Assembly (NCBI GenBank): GCA_005773145.1
Contig: SXHS01000001.1
Location: forward strand, 1-9,509
Source: Planctomycetaceae bacterium
GTDB taxonomy: Bacteria; Planctomycetota; Planctomycetia; Pirellulales; Pirellulaceae
Length of the DNA: 9,509 nucleotides
Direction: 5' to 3'
A model generated the notes under the pieces. The model did not search any database. It was not told the DNA's origin and saw only the letters and a list, made by a program, of their open reading frames with translations. This document shows positions 1 through 7,463 of this stretch, in pieces. A program made the position numbers and the translations under genes. Position 1 is the first letter of the stretch; the number at the start of each line of letters is the position of its first letter.

Positions 1-2502
1 CAACCGAACCACCGGAATCTCTTCGCCGTGCGCGTCGAATCGCAGTAGCTCATCGTATTGCCAATAGTCGCCGTGATCGGTACGGCGCACCTGTCGACGC
101 TGGATCTCGGCCGGTGAGGGGGGCTCGCGACCGATCATGACTCGCCAGGCCCCACCCACCACCTCGCGAAACGCTGCCAACGACTGGGGATCGCGGGGCG
201 CGACGGCTTCGATTTGTCGATCGGCGGCCGACGTCATGGCACGCACCAGGGCTCGTTCATGTTCCGGCCCACCGGCGGGGGCTGGATGCTGTTCATTCCA
301 CACCCGCATCTCCTCAGACGTGTGTGCTCGAAAGTCTTCTTCGACAATCGGTTCCTCCCAGCCCAATTGGAGATGCCGGTTCATCCAGCGATACATGATG
401 GCACGACTGACATAGTTGTAGTTGTGCGGAAAATGATTCAACGTCGCCGCCATGACATGATCCGGCGCTGCCAGCATCGCATACAGTCGCTGCAGATCGG
501 GCAATCCATTGGTTGCCAAGTCGTGGGTCCAATCGTTGGCGGTCGTCATCCCCAATGGTCGTGGCGCGGCCAATGCCGCGAACTCCACATTGCCCGCATC
601 CAGCCGCAAGAGCGACGCGTTTTCGCACATGCACCCCCCCTGCATGGCGTTCGAGACCATCACTGCGGGAAACAAGACGTCCGGACGCGGATCGAGTGCC
701 GCCAAGATCATCGTTTGGGTTCCCCCGCCACTCGCCCCCGTGACCCCAATCCGCTGGGTGTCCACCTCCGGCAGACCGCATACCCAATCGAGCGCGCAGA
801 GCGAATTGTAGGTTTGTAAGCCCATGATACTCTGCAACCGTAATTCGGCCTGCGTGCTGTAGAATCCCCAATCCGTGGGCGTGTCGAATTCAGGCCGCGG
901 AGCATGATGACGGTGTGCCAATTCGAATGGAATCTGCTGGCTATCGGCGTACCCCACCATGTCATAGTTGAATACCATGCATCCCATACGAGCCAATTGA
1001 ACGCATGGCGCCTGGACGACATAGCGTCCTCCAACTTCGAATCGCTCGGCCCCCACCACAATTTGTTCGCGCACCCCTTTTATTCCCATGTCGAAATAAC
1101 GGCCGTTCTCCCAATGTCCGTGCGGACACAGGATCATGGGCAGCTTGGCTGGGACTTCGGACGCGTCGGTTGTGTTTGTGTTCGTGTTTGTCGTATCTGG
1201 CAATGGTCGGTAGAGATTGCCGGTCACAAAATGACCGGGGTAGCTTTCGAAGTAGACTTTCTCCAACGAATACCCTTCTCGCTCGACGCGGCCATGAATC
1301 GTGGCCCGGATGGGGGCGCGTTCCGGCAACGGCCACAAGCCTAGTGCGACCTGCATGCGTCGCCGCACGTGCTGGGCGCGGGCCCCCCATTCCTGCGGCG
1401 TTGCCGGCGGATGAAACTCAAACGGTCCCTGCAACGTCTTGGGGGCTTGCAATCTTTGATCTTGCGGTTGTTCCCCCGCCGGTAACACGCGAGGTCGGCC
1501 GCTATGCGTGTATTCGGAAAAACGTGTCTCGATGTTGGCCGCGTGAGCATCCCCTTCATGCAACACGAACCGATAACGAAGCGTACGGCTTTCATTGGCT
1601 GGAATCGTCCAGTCGCCTTGACCGGCAGGCCCTTGCTCAAAGTCGTGCCTACCAAAAGGGTTCGCGGCCACCAAACCATAATCGCGGGCATGCCACCAAG
1701 TTGGATGCCGCGGATTCGAGGGGTGATCCAGCATGGCAATCCCCAGCGTGCGGTCCCCCACCTGCCCCCAATAGTCGATCCAACGAGCCCGCTTCCCCCA
1801 AATGGCCGCGCCCGTGATCCCCTCACTATTCATCGCCTGGCCTGGCATCGCGGGGACACTGGTCTCCGGAGTGGGGACCAACTGCAATTCGGGCCGCATG
1901 CGGATCCCCATGGTCCCTTCCTTGGTATCGCCAAATGTAACGTCGCCCGCCGATGCGTGCAGGGTGACCTCCCAATCCACGAAGCGGGCTGATCCCGTGG
2001 CTTGCGACGTCCAAAATGTCACCCGACGACGATCGGAACATACCACGGCGCCTTGGCTGTCATGCCATTGATTCTTCGTGGAAATCGTCGCGCCGTCGTT
2101 CCAGCTATCGACGCGCGCCTGACCCTTCTGCACGATCCGACCACAATTCTCACCCTCCGTCCAAAAATCGACACCATTCACATCACCGTGGGTGAACCAC
2201 ATCGACTTGTGATGATCATGATCGTGCGGTTCGCCCGCGACGTTGGGCACCATGGGATAATCGCGTGTCATGCGCACGCCCCCAGGTCCGATCAGCGGAT
2301 AGATGACGGGTTTGGCATAGCCCGAGTAGCGATACTCGGCAAACAGTTCGCCATCCAGCATGACTCGCAATTTGCCCTCGGCAGACTGGACTTGAACGTC
2401 TGCGGTCGCCCACGTCGACCAACCGCAAAGCGCCAACACGATCCCGAGCACTACGAATAACCGAGCCAACCGACGGGATGACAACCTACGCATACGCATC
2501 AT
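1..2502 (-). CDS. Exported PmoA-like (DUF6807) / acetylxylan-esterase-like hydrolase fusion, 3' end outside window
   Basis: Translating the minus strand from 2502 gives 834 codons without a stop, so the C-terminus lies beyond the window. Residues 1-34 are a Sec signal peptide: an Arg-rich start, a hydrophobic core at 16-26, and an Ala-Thr-Ala cleavage site before Asp35. Residues about 35-335 match the PmoA-like DUF6807 family, including the His/Asp cluster HDHDHH (93-98) followed by SMWFTHGDVNGVDFW. Residues about 345-720 are an alpha/beta hydrolase resembling bacterial acetylxylan esterases. They show an HGH loop near 461, the nucleophile elbow GASGGG with Ser591, and likely triad partners Asp657 (ANDW) and His693 (FPHNYN). 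The final residues (GEEIPVVRL) look like the first strand of another hydrolase-like module. I chose the start at 2502 because GGAG lies 6 nt upstream and the signal peptide follows at once; in-frame ATGs also occur at 2574, 2517, 2514, 2499 and 2493. A role in removing ester groups from polysaccharide outside the cytoplasm is inferred. The PmoA name does not mean methane oxidation. Confidence 0.88.
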   Translation of the reverse strand, partial: MMRMRRLSSRRLARLFVVLGIVLALCGWSTWATADVQVQSAEGKLRVMLDGELFAEYRYSGYAKPVIYPLIGPGGVRMTRDYPMVPNVAGEPHDHDHHKSMWFTHGDVNGVDFWTEGENCGRIVQKGQARVDSWNDGATISTKNQWHDSQGAVVCSDRRRVTFWTSQATGSARFVDWEVTLHASAGDVTFGDTKEGTMGIRMRPELQLVPTPETSVPAMPGQAMNSEGITGAAIWGKRARWIDYWGQVGDRTLGIAMLDHPSNPRHPTWWHARDYGLVAANPFGRHDFEQGPAGQGDWTIPANESRTLRYRFVLHEGDAHAANIETRFSEYTHSGRPRVLPAGEQPQDQRLQAPKTLQGPFEFHPPATPQEWGARAQHVRRRMQVALGLWPLPERAPIRATIHGRVEREGYSLEKVYFESYPGHFVTGNLYRPLPDTTNTNTNTTDASEVPAKLPMILCPHGHWENGRYFDMGIKGVREQIVVGAERFEVGGRYVVQAPCVQLARMGCMVFNYDMVGYADSQQIPFELAHRHHAPRPEFDTPTDWGFYSTQAELRLQSIMGLQTYNSLCALDWVCGLPEVDTQRIGVTGASGGGTQTMILAALDPRPDVLFPAVMVSNAMQGGCMCENASLLRLDAGNVEFAALAAPRPLGMTTANDWTHDLATNGLPDLQRLYAMLAAPDHVMAATLNHFPHNYNYVSRAIMYRWMNRHLQLGWEEPIVEEDFRAHTSEEMRVWNEQHPAPAGGPEHERALVRAMTSAADRQIEAVAPRDPQSLAAFREVVGGAWRVMIGREPPSPAEIQRRQVRRTDHGDYWQYDELLRFDAHGEEIPVVRL

Positions 2503-2508
2503 GGTGGA

Positions 2509-2512
2509 CTCC
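2509..2512 (-). promoter_or_regulatory. Ribosome binding site deciding the start at 2502
   Basis: Minus-strand GGAG lies 6 nt before the ATG at 2502. The upstream in-frame ATGs (2574, 2517, 2514) have no comparable purine-rich stretch at a suitable distance, and only the 2502 start puts the signal peptide at the N-terminus without an extra charged extension. Confidence 0.5.
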
Positions 2513-2572
2513 ATCATGGCAAACAGCTCGCTGCGGCGTGTTTGGGGAATCGCCTCAGTCGATCTCGCTCCC

Positions 2573-2602
2573 ATTGTAGCACCCAGCGCGTGCCTAGAAT
2601 AA
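2573..2602 (-). promoter_or_regulatory. Candidate extended -10 promoter upstream of the PmoA/esterase gene
   Basis: The minus strand carries TGCTACAAT: the -10 hexamer TACAAT (2578-2573, 5 of 6 to consensus) preceded by a TGn extension. A weak -35 (TTATTC, 2602-2597) lies 18 nt upstream. Transcription would begin near 2566, giving a leader of about 65 nt that contains the GGAG site and excludes the ATG at 2574. It would let the esterase gene be expressed independently of the two genes upstream. This is motif matching only. Confidence 0.35.
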
Positions 2603-2608
2603 CTAGGC
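2592..2608 (-). other. Hairpin over the DUF1501 stop codon
   Basis: A perfect 6-bp stem (GCCTAG paired with CTAGGC) with a 5-nt loop (2598-2602) includes the TAG stop of the DUF1501 gene in one arm. There is no T-run after it on the minus strand, so it is not a classical intrinsic terminator. It might affect mRNA stability or termination, or be chance. Confidence 0.3.
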
Positions 2609-4078
2609 CAAGACCTCGCGCACGACTTTGCCGTGGATGTCGGTGAGACGGAAGCGTCGACCTTGGAAGGGGAAGGTCAAACGCAGGTGATCGATGCCCA
2701 GAGCGTGCAGCATCGTGGCGTGTAAGTCGTGTACGTGGACGGGATCTCGGACGACGTTGTAACTAAAGTCGTCGGTCTCGCCATGGACCACGCCGGGCTT
2801 CATACCCCCCCCGGTCATCCAGATCGTGAAACAGCGTGGGTGATGGTCGCGACCGAAATCATCGGTGGTCATGCGGCCTTGGCAATAAACCGTGCGCCCG
2901 AACTCGCCCCCCCAAACCACAAGGGTATCTTCCAGTAGACCACGTTGTTGCAAATCAGCGACGAGCGCCGCAGCGGGCTGGTCGGTATCACGGCACTGGC
3001 CTCCGATCGCCTTGGGAAGGTGCAGGTGCTGGTCCCAGCCGCGATGAAACAATTGAATGAAGCGCACCCCACGTTCCGCAAGTCGCCGGGCCAACAAGCA
3101 GTTGGCAGCGAAGGAACCCCGTCGCCGCGAATCGGGGCCATACGACTCAAACACATGTTCCGGCTCATCGGAGACATCTGTCAACGCGGGGACCGACGTT
3201 TGCATGCGGAATGCCAATTCGTATTGGCCGATACGAGTGAGCGCATCCGGGTCACCAACTTGCTGATGGTTGATTTGATTCAAAGCGGACACGTCATCCA
3301 GCATGCGGCGGCGCGTGTCGCGATCGACGCCCGCGGGGTCGGTGAGGTACAGCACCGGATCACCGGCGGATCGAAAGCGCACGCCTTGATACCGCGTGGG
3401 CAGAAAGCCGCTCCCCCACAAACGATCGTAGAGGGGCTGATCCATGGGCGACCCGCTCCCCCTGGAAACCATCACGACGAAGGTCGGCAAGTCGTGGTTC
3501 TCACTCCCCAACCCATACGCCAACCAGGCCCCCATGCTGGGCCGCCCCGCCAACTGCGCACCGGTCTGAAAGAAGGTCACCGCCGGGTCATGGTTGATGG
3601 CCTCGGTATGCATGGTCTTGATGAAACACAGCTGATCGGCCATCTTGGCCGTGTGGGGGAGCAGTTCACTGATCCAGGCACCCTGGCTGCCATATTGCGC
3701 AAACCGGTACGGCGTGGGGACGATGGGCAAACTGGTTTGCGTCGCCGACATCCCGGTCAATCGCTGTCCTTGCCGCACGGAATCGGGCAACTCCGTACCG
3801 CGCAGATTCCGCAAGCCGGGCTTGTAGTCGAATAGGTCCAATTGCGACGGGGCCCCCGACTGAAACAGATAGATCACCCGTTTGGCCCGTGGGCGATGGT
3901 GGGGGAGTCCGACGAGTGGCCCATTGGCATCCGGCGTGGGCGTGTTGATCGCCGCGCCCCGCGCCGATGCGTCCAACGATGCGAAGGCCGCGGCGCCCAA
4001 GCCAAGCTGTCCGAGAAAATGCCGCCTTGTCACATCCTGAATCGTCGTCTTCAGAGGGTGGGGTGCTGATGTTGACAT
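2603..4078 (-). CDS. Tat-exported DUF1501 protein
   Basis: This is a complete 491-residue protein of the DUF1501 family, a normal length for it. The N-terminus has a twin-arginine signal (TRRHFLGQLGLGAAAF, Arg18-Arg19) ending in an Ala-rich region near residue 42, so it should be exported folded. Family hallmarks follow: the strand RVIYLFQSGAPSQLDLFDYKP-like segment with its Asp residues near 70-85, GGEFGRT near 390, then GRDHHPRCFTIWMTGGG and GETDDFSYNVV, and a C-terminus with HDLHATMLHALGIDHLRLT. DUF1501 belongs to the alkaline-phosphatase/sulfatase fold clan, whose members are typically metal-dependent, but its substrate is not established. The start is preceded by a weak AGG 10 nt upstream. 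It follows the PSD1 gene by 39 nt, the usual planctomycete pairing, which supports co-transcription and a joint role outside the cytoplasm. No frameshift or missing segment is visible. Confidence 0.93.
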   Translation of the reverse strand: MSTSAPHPLKTTIQDVTRRHFLGQLGLGAAAFASLDASARGAAINTPTPDANGPLVGLPHHRPRAKRVIYLFQSGAPSQLDLFDYKPGLRNLRGTELPDSVRQGQRLTGMSATQTSLPIVPTPYRFAQYGSQGAWISELLPHTAKMADQLCFIKTMHTEAINHDPAVTFFQTGAQLAGRPSMGAWLAYGLGSENHDLPTFVVMVSRGSGSPMDQPLYDRLWGSGFLPTRYQGVRFRSAGDPVLYLTDPAGVDRDTRRRMLDDVSALNQINHQQVGDPDALTRIGQYELAFRMQTSVPALTDVSDEPEHVFESYGPDSRRRGSFAANCLLARRLAERGVRFIQLFHRGWDQHLHLPKAIGGQCRDTDQPAAALVADLQQRGLLEDTLVVWGGEFGRTVYCQGRMTTDDFGRDHHPRCFTIWMTGGGMKPGVVHGETDDFSYNVVRDPVHVHDLHATMLHALGIDHLRLTFPFQGRRFRLTDIHGKVVREVLA

Positions 4079-4117
4079 GGCTGTTTTACCTGGCTTGGCT
4101 CGCGGAATTGTCGTTGG

Positions 4118-7100
4118 TCATCCCCGGACGATCACTTCATCCAGATTCAACAAGACACTGGCCATGATCGTATAGGCCGCCCATGGTGCAGGATCCCCCT
4201 CGGCCGAGGCGGAATCGACTGCCGATTGCGATCCCGATGCTCCCGATAACAACTGAGCGGCCGCAGCCAAGTCCTTTTGGTACGCCTGAAGATTCTTATC
4301 AAAGCCCCGTCGCAGGATCTGCAACTCATCTGGGCGTGGCTCGCGCGCGGTCGCCAGGCGAAAGCCGAACCGCAACCGATCGTCGGGTGTGGCTCCCCCT
4401 TCTCGCATCATTCGCCGAGCCAATTCGCGGGCCGCCTCGACAAAGGTAATGTCATTCATCAACGTCAAGGCTTGCAACGGCGTGTTGGTGCGGCTCTTGC
4501 GCACCACACAGAACTCGCGCGTCGACGCGTCGAAATTGATCATCGTGGGGGGGCCCACCGTACGTTTCCAAAAGGTGTACATGCTGCGCCGATACAGGTC
4601 CCCACCCTCGGATTGTATGTATTCTTCATAACTAGCCAAGTCCTTATACAAACCGTCCGGCTGGTAGGGTCGCACCGAGGGACCACCTAGGTGTTCGAAC
4701 AAGAGACCACACATGGCTAACGACTGATCCCGCAGCACCTCCGCCGAAAGTCGAAAACGCGCACCGCGTCCCAGCCAATGGTTGTCGGGATCTCGAGCCA
4801 ACGTCTCTGGAGTGAATTGCGATGACTGGCGGTAAGTATGACTCGTAACGATCGTGCGCACCAAGTTCTTGACATCCCAGCCACTGCGCACGAAGTCCAT
4901 GGCCAGCCAATCCAGAAGTTCAGGATGTTTCGGCCGTTGGCCTTGCGCCCCGAAGTCCTCGGCCGTTTCGACCAATCCCATGCCAAACAAAGTCTGCCAG
5001 ACACGATTCACCGTCACGCGCCCCGTCAACGGATGCGACGGCTGCACCAACCAGTGGGCAAATTGCAATCGGTTCGCAACGCGATCTTGGGAGAATTTGG
5101 GGAGGCAGGCGGGCACATCTGCCGTCACCGGCTGCCCCGGCCGATCGTATTGGCCTCGCTCCAGCAAAAACGCCTGACGTGGGGTGGGGCGATCCTGCAT
5201 GACCATCACGGTGGGAAGAGATTGCGTGAATGCTTGTAACGCTCGCTCGGCATCAACGTGTCGACGCCAGGCGACTTGTAGTTTTTGGGGCGCGTGCATC
5301 GCCAAGTGACAGGCGGCCAGCTTCGCGCTCTGACTGGGCGTGCGCTCGGACGGCGCCACGCGCAGAATGTCACCGATTGGGTCGGCGCAGGCCACGACCT
5401 GGACTTCGGTCTCGCTCAGGCAACGGCCATAAATGGCGACGTCGTCGATCCGGCCGTGAAATCGGCCCGTTGGACCGTTGCCCCCCCCGATGCGAAAGGG
5501 CTCCTTCGAATCGAACGTCTGATTCAGGTAGTCGAGATGAATGCGCAAGGGGACGGCGCGACCGTCAACGTAGATGGCGATGCCCTTGGCCTGTCGACTT
5601 CCGTCGTAGGTCACCGTGATGTGGTGCCACTGATTCGCCGCCAGCGCGTCGACCGACTCGACGCGAATGGCATCGTCCAGCCACCGCTTGACCATATTCA
5701 CGTGAATATGGCCGTCGCGCAATACGACACAGTAGCCGGGATCCTCAATGACGTCCGACATGCGGGATACGATGGTCCCGCCAACCGGTGGAGTCGCCGC
5801 GTTTTCTGCCACTGGATAGACCCATGCCGCCAGGGAGAACTTATCGAAATAGCCAAATCGGCCCACATCACCGGCATCGACGAAGCGCTTACCATCCAGA
5901 TCCACTGCTTGGCCATGACGTCCCGATGCATGCTGGGCAGCCCCCTCGCGAAAGGTCGCGGACGGGTCGGCATTGGCGTTGATCTGGAATTCAAATAGCT
6001 GCTGCCTGCCATCAGTCACCGACCAGTCGGCCGCAATCTTGGGATCGGCAGCCGCTTCCCACTGTTGTTGTTGTTCGCCGCGTGCCGATTGACACTGATC
6101 CCAGTCGGCTACTGCGGCAGCCAATTCCTCGCGGAGCATCTTTTCCCGCCGCTGCTGTGCGGGGGTGGGAGCTGAAATGAAGGGGGGCGAATTCCCGTCT
6201 TTGAGCGCCCGACCGTGCTCATCCACGCTGTTAAAATAACCGTACAACTGATAGAACTCTCGCTGACTCACGGGGTCATATTTGTGGTCGTGGCAGCGGG
6301 CGCAGCCGATCGTCAGTCCCAACCAGACCGTGCTGGTGGTCTCCACCCGGTCCACCACGTATTCCACCTCGTACTCCTCCGGGACAATCCCTCCTTCGGA
6401 ATTACCGCGATGGTTGCGATTGAAGCCTGTGGCAATTCGCTGAGACAAACTGGGTTGGGGTAATAAATCGCCGGCCAATTGTTCAATGGTGAATTGATCG
6501 AAGGGGAGATTGCGATTGAACGCATCAATCACCCAATCTCGCCAGCGCCACATATCGCGCGGGCCATCCGTTTGGTATCCATTCGTATCCGCGTAGCGAG
6601 CCGCATCAAGCCAGGGCAATGCCATTCGCTCACCAAAGCGAGGTGAGGCCATCAATCGCTCGACGAGACGCTCGTATGCGTCGGCCGAGTCGTCCTCAAC
6701 GAACGCCGCTGCCTCCCCTAGCGTCGGGGGCAGGCCGGTCAGGTCCAAGGTCAGTCGGCGGACCAAGGTCGCGCGGTCGGCTTCTGGCGCGACGGCCAGC
6801 CCCTGTTGGGCCAATCGCGATTGCACCCAGACATCTATGGGGTGGCGCGCGGCATGTTGAGGTTCCAATTTGGGGAGCGGCCGCGATTTCGGTGGCACAA
6901 AGGACCAATGATCCTGCCACGGAGCACCCTGCTGAATCCAACGGGCAATCAGCTGACGTTGTTCCTCGGTTAAGGTGAGGCCCGAATCGACCGGTGGCAT
7001 GCGTTCGGACTCATCGGCCGTCACGAGTCGCTGATACAGGGGGCTCTTGTCAGGATCGACGGCGTGTTCCGCGACGGAGCCCCCCAAGGCGGCCAGTGCG

Positions 7101-7363
7101 CCCTCGTGCGTGTCCAGACGCAGGTCGGCCTTGCGCTGTTTTTCATCGGGGCCGTGACACTGATAACACTTATCAGAAAGGATGGGACGTATCTGGGAAT
7201 CGAAGTCCACCGGAGCGTCAACTGAGGAGTCCGCAGCCCCCGCAGCCGCCACGAACGCCAACGCCAGCAGGATGGCCAGCAGGATGAACCGTCCCTCCGA
7301 CCGGCGCCTTGCAAGGCACCCGGCCAGGAAAAGGAGGAAACGGACTGGAGCATGCGGTCGCAT
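4118..7363 (-). CDS. Exported PSCyt1-PSCyt2-LamG-PSD1 planctomycete cytochrome-type protein
   Basis: The protein is 1081 residues from the ATG at 7363. The N-terminus has two hydrophobic stretches (about 9-17 and 26-43) before an AAGAA cleavage-like region at about 40-44. The PSCyt1 domain (about 48-160) contains a heme c motif, CYQCH (Cys66, Cys69, His70), and a later ERMPP segment of the type that supplies the second heme ligand. PSCyt2/DUF1549 (about 173-380) has a second CxxCH in GCARCHDHKYDP (Cys354, Cys357, His358). A LamG/concanavalin-like lectin domain occupies about 450-660. PSD1/DUF1553 (about 725-1075) begins near the PTPRQAFLLERGQYDRPG segment and ends with the usual LLNLDEVIVRG. 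These proteins are thought to be periplasmic, with LamG a possible carbohydrate-binding part; the reaction is unknown. The frame is open upstream to 7858, but that extension crosses the intergenic region and overlaps the ABC gene and has no domain-like sequence. No clear Shine-Dalgarno precedes 7363, so the start is moderately sure. Confidence 0.92.
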   Translation of the reverse strand: MRPHAPVRFLLFLAGCLARRRSEGRFILLAILLALAFVAAAGAADSSVDAPVDFDSQIRPILSDKCYQCHGPDEKQRKADLRLDTHEGALAALGGSVAEHAVDPDKSPLYQRLVTADESERMPPVDSGLTLTEEQRQLIARWIQQGAPWQDHWSFVPPKSRPLPKLEPQHAARHPIDVWVQSRLAQQGLAVAPEADRATLVRRLTLDLTGLPPTLGEAAAFVEDDSADAYERLVERLMASPRFGERMALPWLDAARYADTNGYQTDGPRDMWRWRDWVIDAFNRNLPFDQFTIEQLAGDLLPQPSLSQRIATGFNRNHRGNSEGGIVPEEYEVEYVVDRVETTSTVWLGLTIGCARCHDHKYDPVSQREFYQLYGYFNSVDEHGRALKDGNSPPFISAPTPAQQRREKMLREELAAAVADWDQCQSARGEQQQQWEAAADPKIAADWSVTDGRQQLFEFQINANADPSATFREGAAQHASGRHGQAVDLDGKRFVDAGDVGRFGYFDKFSLAAWVYPVAENAATPPVGGTIVSRMSDVIEDPGYCVVLRDGHIHVNMVKRWLDDAIRVESVDALAANQWHHITVTYDGSRQAKGIAIYVDGRAVPLRIHLDYLNQTFDSKEPFRIGGGNGPTGRFHGRIDDVAIYGRCLSETEVQVVACADPIGDILRVAPSERTPSQSAKLAACHLAMHAPQKLQVAWRRHVDAERALQAFTQSLPTVMVMQDRPTPRQAFLLERGQYDRPGQPVTADVPACLPKFSQDRVANRLQFAHWLVQPSHPLTGRVTVNRVWQTLFGMGLVETAEDFGAQGQRPKHPELLDWLAMDFVRSGWDVKNLVRTIVTSHTYRQSSQFTPETLARDPDNHWLGRGARFRLSAEVLRDQSLAMCGLLFEHLGGPSVRPYQPDGLYKDLASYEEYIQSEGGDLYRRSMYTFWKRTVGPPTMINFDASTREFCVVRKSRTNTPLQALTLMNDITFVEAARELARRMMREGGATPDDRLRFGFRLATAREPRPDELQILRRGFDKNLQAYQKDLAAAAQLLSGASGSQSAVDSASAEGDPAPWAAYTIMASVLLNLDEVIVRG

Positions 7364-7413
7364 GGAGAAAGGACCCCGCAAAATGCCGAACGCCGGCTGG
7401 CGACAAGCTTCGG

Positions 7414-7435
7414 AAAAACAGCCCCAAGGCGGGCT
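7414..7435 (-). terminator. Terminator-like hairpin with U-run upstream of the PSD1 gene
   Basis: On the minus strand AGCCC (7435-7431), a 6-nt loop GCCTTG and GGGCT (7424-7420) are followed by G and five T (7418-7414). The stem is only 5 bp but GC-rich. It lies downstream of the candidate promoter at 7479-7450 and about 50 nt before the PSD1 start. It could therefore be an attenuator in that leader, a late terminator for the ABC transcript (about 170 nt past its stop), or chance. Confidence 0.35.
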
Positions 7436-7436
7436 T

Positions 7437-7463
7437 GCGCGTGTATTCCAGCCTAGCACGCGC
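7437..7463. repeat. Inverted repeat spanning the candidate -10 box
   Basis: The arms GCGCGTG (7437-7443) and CACGCGC (7457-7463) are perfect 7-bp reverse complements separated by 13 bp. The TAGGCT -10 candidate (7455-7450) lies wholly in the spacer. A dyad centred on a -10 box is a common geometry for a repressor operator. Both arms are CpG-rich in a GC-rich genome, so chance is possible. Confidence 0.35.

Noticed and set aside
314..871. 185-codon minus-strand open frame
   Set aside because: It is in a different frame from the well-supported hydrolase, which has the catalytic motifs at the same place; taking it would hide the real gene.
1005..1817. 270-codon plus-strand open frame
   Set aside because: It is antisense to the continuous PmoA/esterase frame and its translation is low-complexity Arg/Pro/Ala-rich.
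2205..2226. Palindromic TGATCATGATCA-like stretch as an operator
   Set aside because: It lies within the codons for the conserved His-Asp-His-Asp-His-His cluster, and the alternating CAT/GAT codons produce the symmetry by themselves.
1497..2400. Particulate methane monooxygenase subunit
   Set aside because: Family names contain PmoA, but this is a soluble exported domain with a His/Asp cluster, not the membrane-spanning PmoA subunit; there are no pmoB or pmoC genes here.
2503..2574. Upstream start at the in-frame ATG 2574 for the PmoA/esterase gene
   Set aside because: It would add 24 mostly polar residues before the signal peptide, has no good ribosome binding site, and the ATG overlaps the -10 candidate.
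2945..3835. 296-codon plus-strand open frame
   Set aside because: It lies wholly opposite the DUF1501 gene, has no recognisable domain, and long antisense frames are expected in GC-rich genes.
5285..5998. 237-codon plus-strand open frame
   Set aside because: It lies opposite the LamG-coding part of the PSD1 gene and shows no family motif; a shadow frame.
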